Assembly: GCA_021234155.1 (NCBI GenBank)
Contig: JAJEKV010000003.1
Coordinates: forward strand, 19,014,386-19,078,385
Length of the DNA: 64,000 nucleotides
From: Isoetes taiwanensis
Lineage: Eukaryota > Streptophyta > Lycopodiopsida > Isoetales > Isoetaceae
Direction: 5' to 3'
Below the pieces are notes generated by a model. That model was given only the letters and a program-made list of their open reading frames with translations. It made no database searches and was not told the DNA's origin. Position 1 is the stretch's first letter. Every line of letters begins with the position of its first letter. This document shows positions 1 through 10,185 of the stretch, piece by piece. Both the position numbers and the translations under genes were made by a program.

Positions 1-185
1 ATGTTTGACATGTGATGACATTTTTTTGGTCAAAAACAAAACCACATTAGAAAAACGTTAAATTAGGGCTTAAAACATGGAAAAGAAACATCTCGATGAA
101 GAAGTACGGTTTTCTTTGGAACACGCGATCTCAAATTTTGTAAACAAAGGGTATTCGAGAATCTGGGTTGTGGCGAGCATGCAAG

Positions 186-416
186 CCAAAGTGTATTCGA
201 ATACACTTTGGTTGACCCTTTCGAAGCTAAAGTGTATTCGAATACACTTTAACTAACAATCAAGGCCAAAGTGTATTAGGAATACACTTTGGTTGCCTCC
301 TTGAAGCTAAAGTGTATTAGGAATACACTTTGGCTAACTAACACTCAAGCCAAAGTGTATTAGGAATACACTTTGTTTTTTTAAATTAAGGCGTAGTGTA
401 TTCGGAATACACTACG
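186..416. repeat. Array of six perfect or near-perfect palindromes
   Basis: Six palindromes with the half-site AAAGTGTATT lie at 186-211, 228-251, 266-292, 309-331, 351-375 and 392-416. The first is a perfect 26-bp palindrome centred on TTCGAA. The next is of the same type, three have a 3-base AGG centre, and the last has arms starting CGTAGTGTATTC. Outer bases alternate between CCAAAG and TAAAG. Spacing is about 40 bp. The array lies just beyond the 3' end of the ParB-like gene. Dense, co-varying palindromes look like a protein-binding array or a set of hairpins; which of the two is unknown. Confidence 0.85.
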
Positions 417-422
417 TCCAAA

Positions 423-2150
423 CTAACAAAAGCGAGGAAAGAATGTTTTGTAGTTCTTACTTGTGCGACTCTTTTGACATTTCTTCAAGCGTGAATTCTT
501 TGTCCACAACCTTTCGCGAAGCCTTTCGAGTATGTCGAGGTCTGTAAAGCCCTGCATTTCTCTCCACACAGTTATGGTCATTTCCTTTTTAGGGACGTCA
601 GAACCCTTTTTCTTCTCGGCGACCTTTCCTTTACTTTTCAGTTCACCACGTTCAAACATGCTAAATATTTCGTTTTGCAGGTCCCATATCTGCGCAGTAA
701 CAAGCAATGTCAGTGGGATGGTTGCAGGGGTATTCCAGAATACAAAAGAAACTTACTCTGCCGTCTCTGAAGGCTAATTGAAACCAGTTGTCATGTGGTA
801 TGAGAGACTGCCTTTTGTTAGCCTCGTCATATTTGAGGCAAACACTCCACAAAGACACGCTTCCTTTAGTTCTAGAGATTTTGCTGGTTTCTTCAATTCT
901 TCTCCATATTTTTCTTTGAATATAATATACTCCCTATGCATGAACCTGATTTTGTCCACGAAGCTCATTTTAAGCTTGTACTCGTTGTCAGCATTATGCG
1001 TGTTGGCAACGATCTTCGCTTCTTCATCTGTCAGGCCGCAGTAAACAGCGCAGAGCACAGAAAGATATCTCGGGTTCTTTTTCTCCTTGTACAACTGCCT
1101 TCTTGCTTTAAAACTGTGGTTACCCCCTAGGACGTAGTGCATGTAAGTATCTGCATTTTCCCTGTCATAGTCCTTGGGGTCCATGCATTGGGATCTGTCA
1201 ACAAGAACGACAATTGGAGCAACGTGGGCATTGGGATTGCTCCTTATTCTATCTTTCAGGTTTCTTAAGTGGTCAGCATAGATTTTTCGAACCTGAAGGG
1301 GGCGCTCACCAGCTTCATTCTTTGGTGGCAACCTCATGGATGTTACTGGCAAGTATATTACCCCTTGAACATACTTGTTAAGATTTATTTGTTCCATCCT
1401 CTCTGAGGTCTTGTCCACCTTCTTTTCTTTAATGGCCACCCCAGGAGCCTTGCCCTTTCCCTTCTTCGTTTTTGGTTGTTCCTCCGCGATTTCAGCAACC
1501 ACAAGCTCCTGTACCTTCCGCTTCTTTGGTTCTTTAGCAGCTATCGTTTGCCTTGGCCTGCTAAGTTTTTTTGGCTGCACAGTGTCTTCTTCCTCGTCTT
1601 GTTCCTCAGAACCTCTATCTGATGACCTCCCTGAAGAACTAACAGAAGGTGGTGATTGTGGCCTTTCTCCATCTGATTGCTCGGACTCACTGACAGGAAA
1701 GTCCTCGCTTGTGCTGGAAAAAACCTGCTTAATTATTGAACACAGGCTTCGTTTTAGCCGGTAGTGTGAAAAAAATTTGTACAGTGCCGGTGGTTGCACA
1801 CTGACAATTTTAAAGAATGCGATGTCCACAACAATAAAGCCTTGGGAGGTCTTGAAGGAAAGCCTCCCCACCTGACCTCCTTGTCCGGCAACCTCAGAGA
1901 CATCTTTTATTGTCCCAAGGTTAACAAACTCGGAGTCGGCGTACCTTTTGTTACCAGCACTTTTACAGACGTACAGAAACGTCAGTGTGCTGTATTTTCC
2001 ATCTGCACCCCTGGTCACGAACCACTGTGTTTGAAAATTCTCGTAAATAGCGGGGGCGTCTGTGTCAGCGGTGTGCTTCTGAGGGTGTGGACGCTTAGGC
2101 TTGTGAGATTTCTTTGAAGCCCTCTTGCTTCCTTCTTCCCTGCCACTGAA
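423..2150 (-). pseudogene. ParB/sulfiredoxin-fold-like domain protein of a mobile element, two exons visible
   Basis: Exon 757-2150 reads from a likely acceptor (TTTCAG) at 2150. It gives a Lys/Arg-rich basic stretch, then a globular region (IYENFQTQWF onward), an acidic Ser/Glu-rich linker with basic NLS-like patches, and a ParB-like domain. That domain has VIYLPVTSMRLPP, then PIVVLVDRS, then YVLGGNHSFKARRQL and ANTHNADNE, resembling the ParB N-terminal GNHR-type motif. A consensus donor (GTAAGT, 756-751) and acceptor (GCGCAG before 689) join it to exon 423-689, which encodes IWDLQNEIFSMFERGEL. Near 870-905 the frame must shift by one to reach the donor, so this copy is probably broken. No start codon is visible, so an upstream exon is missing. 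The ParB-like assignment is by motif only. Confidence 0.5.
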
Positions 2151-2192
2151 ACGTTGAAAACTACCTTGTCAAGACAGAAATTCAAACGAAAG

Positions 2193-2805
2193 TTGTATTC
2201 CAGAATAACATTTACTAAACTTGTGCCCAGAAGGCCATGAAAAGACAGGAAAACAAGCTAAAATATTGTCACTCTAAGTCATTTTTTTGTGCCTTATTTG
2301 GACTCGAAAGTGTTATTTTTAACCTAAAAAGTGGTATGTTGCATCTAAAAAGTGCGTTATCTTAGTGCAAAAAAGCAAGCGCTCTAAAAATTACAAGCAC
2401 AATGTATTCTGGAATACACTTTGCTCTTTGTCAGATGGGCAAAGTGTATTCACTTTGGCCTACAGAAGCAAATCAAAGAACAAAAAAAAGACGTACTATG
2501 TACTTTACATGCTTACCTGTCCATTCTTTTTGCTATGTAAATCGGAATACAGCAAATGTATATTGAACGGAAGGCGCTCGGGCTGGCGACTAAATCTCTG
2601 AAAGCGGAATACGCAACTGAGGCGCTCGAATTTTCCTTTTTAAAGGTAGGCCACTGTCAGTTGTCTTTTTCTATGTGATGCGGAATACGTCTTGTCCAAA
2701 CACTCTGGATAAGTGTATTCTGGAATAGCATCTTTGCACACACACGGCAAATGCTGCACACAAAATACTATTCCAGAATAGCAATTGTATTCTCGAATAT
2801 CATTA
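2193..2805. repeat. Scattered GTATTC(N)GAATAC palindromes between the two element genes
   Basis: Palindromic or near-palindromic sites occur at about 2193-2210 (TTGTATTCCAGAATAACA), 2401-2424, 2711-2730, 2767-2784 and 2785-2800, with a half-site at 2439-2450. Another sits at 728-746, inside the intron of the minus gene. All share the core TATTC-N2-3-GAATA with the array at 186-416. The interval is the presumed shared promoter region of the two genes. The TTCnnGAA core also matches the heat-shock-element module, an alternative reading I cannot exclude. Confidence 0.6.
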
Positions 2806-2860
2806 GTCCAATCGACTTGTGAGTTAGTAACAAGCCCACAATTTTTTGCAGTTGTTTGAC

Positions 2861-5800
2861 ATGGTTAACCGCCCATTGAACAAACTTCCACCACCATTTG
2901 TTTGCCCAAGTACCTCTACGCCGGATGGAACACAAGGCGGAGATGCTTCTTCAACACCTACCTCGACAAGGTCTTTGTTGCTTCTCGAAGACACTCAGAG
3001 TCCAAGTAACTAGTAGACCGCCACCACCTTTCCAGCCCTCTCCAAGTCCGGTAGGGAAACCGCTGCCACCACCTTTCCAACCCTCACACTTTGCCGCGTA
3101 GCAATCTTCCACCACCATTTGTACCATCCCCGACACTACAATGGCTCGACCTCCGGCAAATTTTTGAACGGACTACCTCCGTGCCGTTTGTTGTTTCTCC
3201 ATCTTCACTTACACATGCCAAGAATACAGCACGTTCTGAAGACTGCGAGATTCTCCATCGTTTCTCCCATCACGATTTCACTACAAATGAAGACGACCCT
3301 GCAGCATCTACTCCTCTTCACACAAACGTGGTGACACATGGGTTTGCAGAATTTCAGTCTGCTATAAGAGATATGTTTGATCGAACTCCCTGTGAAGACG
3401 CTACAACAACTTTCGCTGGCACATCATATGCTGGCCCATCTCCTTCATTCAACACTGCACCTCCGCCTTATCCGGGTACAGCTTCACGTGGTTTGTTCTC
3501 CTCTACAAGCACACCACTAAGAGCAGAGGAGGTCACCCCCAGAGTAGAACTCTCTTCAGAAGATGAAGACACCAACGAAGTGCAACGAGATTACACGTTC
3601 TCTAGCCAGTCCACCAAGAAATTCAAGGTGGATTATAGTTTGAGAGCATGCTCCTCTGTAAGAAGAAGAAACCTTATGGACGAGCATAAAATGAGAAGAC
3701 TTTTAAGAAGTAAATCTTTGCTCATTGGGTTGTATCAACAAATTTAACATGTCTAAATTACGAGCAATTAGAGACAACTACTGGTTCAATGACATTGGCT
3801 GACCAGAATGCCTACTTGGCCTATCATGTAAGGCCAGACCGCAACACCTTCTTGCACTACATTAACCGTCAAGAAGTTTGCCAGAAATGCTTTATGGTTG
3901 TCCACCGTTTAGGGTCCACCAGAATGTCTAGAATACACAAAAGACTGGACAAAAATCCAGCAATTGATGATCATTGTGGACCAAGAAGAGTTGTAACCAT
4001 GCATGCCCTTTTCTTCTTTGTGTCATGGATGGAGAAATATTTTAGAGAAACATGTGAGAAGTCTGCCTAATAGCAACATGTATCATTTAACCGCGATAAC
4101 ATCACCAAAAAGATGTTTTAATGAGTACAAAGAGACTTGCACTCGGCCAAAGACATCTCTTACTCACACTTCACCGGTGTGGAAAAGTGAATTCGGTTTA
4201 GTGAAAATTCGAGGAGACCGCAGAATGTCTGTTTTGCTCAAGGTGTGCGAGAATTAAAAGTCAAAGAGAAGCGCAAAGACAGAGGTCGAAAGAAGTAAGC
4301 TCATGTTCTTCAATCTCTCACTTGTTTTAAAAAAAATGCTTTGACCTTATTTCTTCTCTGAGATATTGTGCAACAGAACCTTGCCAGACATCGTGAACAA
4401 CAAGCAGCAGAGAGAAGAAAGCTTGCCAAACACAGAAAAAAAGCTCTTGAACGTCCACTGCAATATATGTCTGTTGTGATTGATGGAATGGACCAAAAAA
4501 AAACTACTCTACCACATTTCTTGAACATTCCTAAAGATGTGCCAGAGGAATGTTTTGTTAAGGTCCACCTTGTAGGAGCTATGGTCTTCAAAGGAAGTCT
4601 AAAGTGCAAAGTATTTTTGACGTATCCAAACTTGCATGGTGACCCGAACCTCACAATTACAATTCTTAACAAGGTCCTGTGCGAGCAAGAGCAATTACCG
4701 CCAGTGCTTTATCTGCAACTTGACAATACTACAAGGGAGAACAAGAATCAAACACTCTTTGCGTACTGTGCCATGTTAGTGGAGCTAGGGATCTTTAGAA
4801 AAGTGAAGCTCGGTTTCTTACTTGTAGGACACACTCATGATCAGATTGACCAAATGTTCAGCAGATTTTCTGTGCGCCTTAGAAGGAAGAAGGCTTTCTG
4901 TCTTCCTTCTTTAGTTCGAATTATTGAAGATTCTTACACTCCTACTCCAGTGGTCGATCTTCTTAAAGAGACTGCTGATTTCAGAGAGTTTGTTTTCTCT
5001 CAACGTTCAGACAGAGAACAAGCTGTGAACAAGTTGAATGATCTCACCTTTCAACATCATATCAAGTTCTACTTGAAGGATGGCCAGAGTTTCTTACAGG
5101 GGAAGAAGTATACTACAACTAAGGACTGGAGTCCACCAGAGGGATTACGCTTCCTTAAATATATTCCAGACACTTCCTTCATAGAACGTGCTGAGCAACT
5201 TCCTCTCAAAAATCCTAAGGAGTCCAAGCAGAAGAAAAGTACCTCAGAGTCATCCTTAAAAGCCATTGAAAATGGAATTTCCTCAGGCTTTAAGTACTTC
5301 TTAGAAGAAGATCGGATGTGGTGGAGTAATTTCTTTCTCGAACAGAAAATTGTTGTGAAAAATATAGCTCTAAGACAGTTGCAAGAACCATTTGGATGGC
5401 CTAACACCTTCCATCAACCCCGGCCACCAAGAGGTCCAAGCAATGCTACATTAGCACCTGCAGTAGAAGAAGACGAGGATCGAGTCATGTACCTCGGACC
5501 AAGACGCAGGAATGAGCCTCAAGGTAATATCACAGAAATTACCAAGGGTATGCTAATTGCTCTTCCAACTGAGGAGGATGACAAAGGTCGACCTTTCTGG
5601 ATAGCAAAAGTGCTTGACACAGTCAAGGAGGAAGGCTTAGTTACTAAACTCAAGATTCATTGGCTTGCAACAGCTTTCGAGAAAATGCTTTTGAAGGTAG
5701 ATATGAGTTAGAAATGAGAAGCCAAGGAAAAGGGAGAAAGTCCAAGAAGGTGGGTTGTAGGGATGAGCTGATCCTTAATGGCGTGACTATATTGTGCTAT

Positions 5801-5866
5801 GATTTTAAATTGAAATCGACAATCGCCTACTTGAGAGGACTATCAATTTGCTTAAAAAGCTTGTAA
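2861..5866 (+). pseudogene. DUF7869-type transposase-like protein gene, degraded
   Basis: ATG at 2861 follows a possible acceptor (TTTTTTGCAG). The N-terminal part is Pro/Ser-rich with a repeated PPPF(Q/V)PSP motif and shifts frame near 3015-3095. A Cys-containing segment (VCQKCFMVVHRLGSTRMSRI, about 3870-3940) is followed by WKSEFGLVKI and CSRCARIKSQREAQR. An intron with GTAAGC donor (about 4294) and CAACAG acceptor (4377) then leads into the core at 4378-5711. The core shows VVIDGMDQKKTTLPHF, LYLQLDNTTRENKNQ and LLVGHTHDQIDQMFSRFS, matching DUF7869, with Asp and His/Asp residues placed as in an RNase H-like fold. A Trp-rich Tudor-like tail (GRPFWIAKVL, KIHWL) continues only after a frameshift at about 5680 (ILNGVTILCYDFKL). 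At least three frameshifts make this copy non-functional. Catalytic activity of the family is inference. Confidence 0.75.
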
Positions 5867-6419
5867 TTACTTAAGAAGAGGATGAAGAAGATGGTGGCAA
5901 TGCTACACCATCCGGTTGATAGTGATGAGGAAGATAACTCAAGCACTTCCTCTAGTGACAAATGAAAGAAGTGAAGGTGATGAGGATGGCATAAATGAAC
6001 ATGATGACGCCCCGGATCCTTCCTTCATCACTCCTCATACTTTTGCACATAACCGAAGTCTTAGAAAAGATCGTAGAATTTTGCATGTGAATATGAAGAT
6101 TCTATCTTCAAATTTTGAGAATACTACGTTTCGATTCACGGACTAACTTCAATTTTTTGTTAAATATTTTATCCTCTGAAATTAGGGTTTCTCTCGTAAA
6201 ATATACTTCAACAACATTCTATTTGCTAAGAAAAATGACACTTTAAAAAAGTCAATTCTTTCGTTGCACAAAAAAATTAGTCACTTTTGGGGGGGGTCAA
6301 AATAGAATTTCATGCATCTTTTTTTTTTTTTAACCTCATTTTACCCCCTTTTTGTAAAAAAAAAAAAAGGAATCTTTGAGGAATATTCCTTTCGCTCTCG
6401 TTCGATGATTTGCTCCCGT
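5867..6419. other. Element/retrotransposon junction, no convincing gene
   Basis: The first part (5881-6146) has short acidic open stretches (Glu/Asp/Ser-rich) that could be the decayed tail of the preceding gene. From about 6230 the sequence is AT-rich with homopolymer runs (G7 near 6291, T11 near 6320, A12 near 6357). It ends at a truncated Ty3 fragment. Confidence 0.6.
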
Positions 6420-7450
6420 TTAATACGCAACTTTGTTCTTAGAGAACTTGGCAAAGAGTTGGTGACGTCTTAACTTTTGTAGAGCCAACCGAAGATGTTG
6501 CTCATGGTCTTCCAAAGTTTTACTATAGATGAGAATGTCGTCAAAGAAAATAACAACAAAATCATCCAAGTATTGGCGGAAGACGTCATTCATCAATCGC
6601 ATGAAAGTTGCAGGGGCATTAGTTAATCCAAAAGGCATAACGGTAAACTCATAATGCCCATATCTAGTACGAAAAGCAGACTTGTGGATGTCCTCCTCCT
6701 TTATCCTTATCTGATGGTATCCGGAGCGTAAATCAATCTTTGAGAAATATTTGGCTCCTTGCAACTGGTCCATTAGATCATCTGCCCTAGGCAAAGCATA
6801 ACGATTCTTGATGGTATGCTTATTGAGCTGCCTATAATCAATACACATTCTCAAGGAGCCATCCTTTTTCTTAACAAAAAGGATAGGGGCGCCAAAAGGC
6901 GAGACACTAGGCCGAATGAAACCTAAGTTTAGTAACTCCTGAAGTTGCTTCTTAAGCTCTGCCAACTCTGGAGGACTCATGCGGTACGGGGCCTTGCTGG
7001 TAGGCTTAGTACCTGGTTCTAGAGCTATCTCACATTCTACTCCTCTAAAAGGAGGAAGCTTCTGGATCTCCTCTGGAAAAAGATCGCTGAATTCTCGAAG
7101 AAGACTAGCAATCCCCTTTGGTAAGGTATCGATTACCTGCTTCTGCTTAGCATCCAACTCAATGGAGGCAAATCTAATAACGCAGAGGAGCTTATCCTTG
7201 CGTATAGCTTTTTCTAACTGCCTGATTGACATAGACTGCATAATAGGGTTGAATGGATCACCTTTTATAGTCACGCGGGCTCCATTGGCGGCGTTGAAGG
7301 TAACCTCCCGTTTCTCGCAGTCTATATTGGCCTTCGCAGATGCCAAAAATTCCATACCAACAATAAGATCATATTTGCCAATATCCATTAGCTCGGCACC
7401 CAAGGCAACTGGTGCACCTGGCAACTGCATCTTAAGGTTTATGCGGCGGC
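6420..7450 (-). pseudogene. Ty3/Gypsy pol fragment (protease end and reverse transcriptase)
   Basis: A single open frame of about 336 codons. It starts in the protease ([18 protein letters not shown] flap region), followed by a linker with [14 protein letters not shown]. The RT core shows [84 protein letters not shown] and the catalytic box [12 protein letters not shown]. The fragment is cut in the RT thumb (AKFSKN) at about 6420. Upstream of protease there is a stop near 7457 and no gag in frame. RNase H and integrase are absent, so it cannot move on its own. The RT core itself is undamaged, suggesting a fairly young truncation. Confidence 0.9.
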
Positions 7451-7870
7451 TACCCTAGAATCCACAGGCTATACTAGCCACCCACCTGAGTTCTGGCTGG
7501 ACCCGTTACCATTTGGTGCTTCCATCTCCTAGGTCTTGGTGTTCAGCCTCAGCTACACAGGTACAAGTGCTTAGTATGGTGGCGCTCAGCTTGGCAGGGG
7601 TAGGCGCTCAGCTCCTGCTCCTTTTAGACGAATTTTGGGAGTCAATTGGGGATAGGGATCAGGTTGACAGCCCAATTTGGAAGTCCCCATGCTGGCCAAT
7701 CGATTTAGGCCAGGTGGCGCCTTCCAAAGCATTAATTAACCTAATTAATCCATTTAAACCTTAATTCCCTACATTATAGGTTATTATCTTTAATGATTAA
7801 ATTAGCATAGCTAATTTAATCCCTTTTTAGGTCAACCCCCTAGGTTACAGTACCCCATGGTGGCGTACCT
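7451..7870. other. No gene seen
   Basis: The interval holds a small imperfect repeat of GGCGCTCAGCT (7580-7610) and an AT-rich stretch with repeated taattaa (7730-7830). No coding signal is evident. Confidence 0.5.
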
Positions 7871-7891
7871 TTACCGGGTGACGTGTCAGTA

Positions 7892-7945
7892 TTTTTATAC
7901 GTATACCGTATAAGTACGTTATGTATACCGTATAAATACATGGAA
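7892..7945 (+). promoter_or_regulatory. Direct repeat with TATA-like core upstream of acidic ORFs
   Basis: The sequence GTATACCGTATAA occurs twice, 28 bp apart (about 7901 and 7929), followed by TAAATACATGG. Both copies contain a TATA-like core. The pair lies just upstream of coding-like sequence running on the plus strand towards the gag at 9.3 kb. It may be the promoter part of a decayed LTR. The only support is the repeat and its position. Confidence 0.3.
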
Positions 7946-7959
7946 CGTCACATCAGCAG

Positions 7960-9066
7960 AGGGTCTGCTCCTCCTGCAGTATCAAGCGGAGCAAGAAGGA
8001 AGCGTCGAAGGCGAAGCGCTCGACTCAGATGACGAAGACTACGTCGAGCTCGACCCCGACGAAGGGCGGCAACTAGCAGAACAGGAGATACCGGTTTTTG
8101 AACAGGACCAGCAGACCCTCAGGACTGCTCCCCCGCTTGGGCTAGGTATCACAAGCCTAGCCCCCATCATCATCAATGGCCAGGAGTGCCTGCTCCTGAG
8201 TGGCATCTAGAACCCTCCCCGAATGCAGAGCCAGGGAGTACCGACTTGATGAGTTGCTGTACCTTCTGCGGCAACAACCAGACCTAGATGACTTCATCGA
8301 TCGAGAGGCTTCCGACTTCCCAATCCATGTAAGGGAAACCGACACCTACACCGGGGAGTCGACTTCAGATATCCAAACGTATAGCAGCATCCGGCAAATG
8401 ATGGAAGCTCGGGATCTGCCGTCCGAAGAAGAATTCTACGCCATCCAGGAACGGATGGGGATCCGTGGCAAGACCATGAACATTTTGATGCCGAGCTCTT
8501 CGACACCAGCTTCCATAGGTATTCAGAGAAGAGGCGAGATCGACCTGAGGCGAATCACATCAACAGTCAGGGACTACGGAGAACTCACAGAGATCGACGT
8601 CGATGAATATGCGGGAAGACATAGAGCCGATGCCCGAGCAGACAACGAATCAACAGCGATGGGCAGGGACAGGTCACTAAAGTATTATCTCCCTCTGCTG
8701 ATGAATGGGAGGATAGCGGTCATACGCCGCAAATTCAGTCCAAGGGGCGAAGAAGGAGTGTTCATGCTCATCGCACTCTGAGGCTTTGATAGGCATGCTC
8801 GACTGCTCCCAATAGTTGATCATGTCATCCTAGTCAAGAGAACGATGACACTTGACATCTTCGACTTCGCCATAACCTACCGACGGCAAGGAAGACTAGC
8901 AGTGACCGCGGCCTACACTTCGGACCACAGAGTAGAAGACTTGGTGACAGCCTTGCAGGGCGGGACACCAACAAATATTCTCAGGAACTTGGGACGCTCG
9001 GTAGGAACGACCCAAGTTAAGAAGTTCCTTCAGGACAACCCATCCTTCCAGCGATTCCAAGAATAG
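7960..9066 (+). pseudogene. Broken acidic ORFs upstream of a gag, unrecognised
   Basis: Three successive plus-strand open segments. 7960-8210 is strongly acidic (EGEALDSDDEDYVELDPDEG) and follows a good acceptor-like CTCCTCCTGCAG at 7979, with no ATG. 8203-8781 is a 190-residue-scale segment with YYLPLLMNGRIAVIRRKF near its end. 8845-9066 reads MTLDIFDFAITYRRQGRLAV and ends at TAG. The last two are in compatible register around one stop and look like one protein broken by a nonsense change. Codon usage is more GC-rich than in the flanks. I do not recognise the protein. Its position before a gag on the same strand suggests an accessory ORF of the same retroelement. Confidence 0.45.
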
Positions 9067-9319
9067 TTAGACTCTTGATCCCGGAAGCATTGTAATTAAG
9101 CTATCATATATATAAATATATTTCTTTTGCATTTTAAATGTTTTGTTGATGTATTTTGCCTCCACAACTATATCAGCAAACACACATAATGCAAAACAAA
9201 TAAAGCTAACCGTAAGGCTATGATCTACTTGTGTATGCAGCTAGAGGTCCAGGACTGAACAAGAGCAGCAAGTTCGTAAAGATGAACAGACTCCGGCCAG
9301 GCAGCACCCAGCAAGGAAC
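9067..9319. other. AT-rich spacer between ORFs
   Basis: The interval is AT-rich, with a TATATATAAATATAT run near 9107, and may be untranslated sequence of the retroelement. No gene is seen. Confidence 0.4.
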
Positions 9320-10185
9320 ATGTACGAAGAATTCGGTCCCATGACTTCCGAAGAGGAGATGTCGCAGATGAGATCGGACCTTCAAGAAATAAAGGCCTTT
9401 TTGGCGCACAAGCAGGAGTCGTCCCAGATGACAATGTCGAGTTGCCGCAAGCATCACCTCGAAAGGTGGGAAATGATAAGAAGAAGAGCAACAGAAGGAG
9501 GTCCCCTAGCACGGAATCCTCGACACAAGCTCGAATTTGGACTCTGATTCCGAGGAAGAGGTGGAACAGGTGCAGGACCGTAGGGATGGCAGACCCAGGG
9601 ACACAAAGACCTCAGACTACCAGAAGAAAGTAGATTCGGCGCTGAACAATGTATGGAAGGCAAGGAAGCTTGAACAGTTCTCAGGGGACAGTCGGTCAGG
9701 CATGGAGGCAGAGGCCTGGTTGGACGAGATGAGAGAATATGGCAATGCATATGGCATGAAGGACAAAGACAAAGGCAGGGTGGCAACAGCCAACCTCAAG
9801 GGCGCAGCTCGCATTTGGTGGAAGGGATATGCCAAAGCACATGGTCTGAGCCAAGACAGCTGCAGGTTTCGAAAATTCTCAAAGGCATTCAAGCGCCACT
9901 ATGTGCCAAGGGAGCACAAATGTCACATGATGTAGCAATTCTATCGACTACAGCAGGGCAACAAGTCAGTGCAGAAATACACGGAAGAGATCATGAAACT
10001 GAGGCTTTACGTGCCGAAGCTGAGTGAACGCCATGTAGTGGAAGGGTACATCGAGGGAGTAAATGATGAGATAAGGAAGCTGGTAAGAGCAATCAACCCT
10101 CGAACAATATCAGAAGCGGAGTCAAAACCCCACCAAAACAAGAGTTCATCAAACTCAAGAGATGTCCACTCATATAACGATGTCC
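9320..10185 (+). pseudogene. Ty3/Gypsy gag, broken
   Basis: The reading frame starts MYEEFGPMTSEEEMSQMRSD (9320), shifts twice (about 9420-9440 and 9530-9540), and then runs through a typical retrotransposon gag core: ARKLEQFSGD, WLDEMREYG, LKGAARIWWKGYAKAHG, FSKAFKRHYVPREH. An in-frame TAG at 9933 interrupts it before QFYRLQQGNKSVQKYTEEIM and VEGYIEGVNDEIRKLV. No zinc knuckle, protease or RT follows on this strand. The nearby pol fragment at 6.4-7.45 kb runs the other way, so the two are either separate elements or parts of one that was inverted. Confidence 0.85.

Larger units (their letters stand above)
186..5866. mobile_element. Candidate two-gene mobile element (ParB-like protein plus DUF7869-type protein)
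   Basis: Two divergently oriented genes, at 423-2150 on the minus strand and 2861-5866 on the plus strand, are flanked and separated by palindromes built on GTATTC..GAATAC. The plus gene is of the DUF7869 type, a repeat-associated family I know from scattered eukaryotes. The minus gene carries a ParB-like domain. I see no clear terminal inverted repeats or target-site duplication, so the ends given are only the limits of the recognisable parts. Frameshifts in both genes suggest the copy is dead. Grouping the two genes as one element is inference from their adjacency and the shared palindrome core. Confidence 0.5.

Noticed and set aside
778-2117. Plus-strand open frames opposite the ParB-like gene
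   Set aside because: Antisense shadows; the minus frame has the motifs and splice sites.
8203-9066. Plant-virus 30K movement-protein homology
   Set aside because: A loose resemblance in a few hydrophobic/charged blocks, but no diagnostic residue could be fixed; left as unrecognised.
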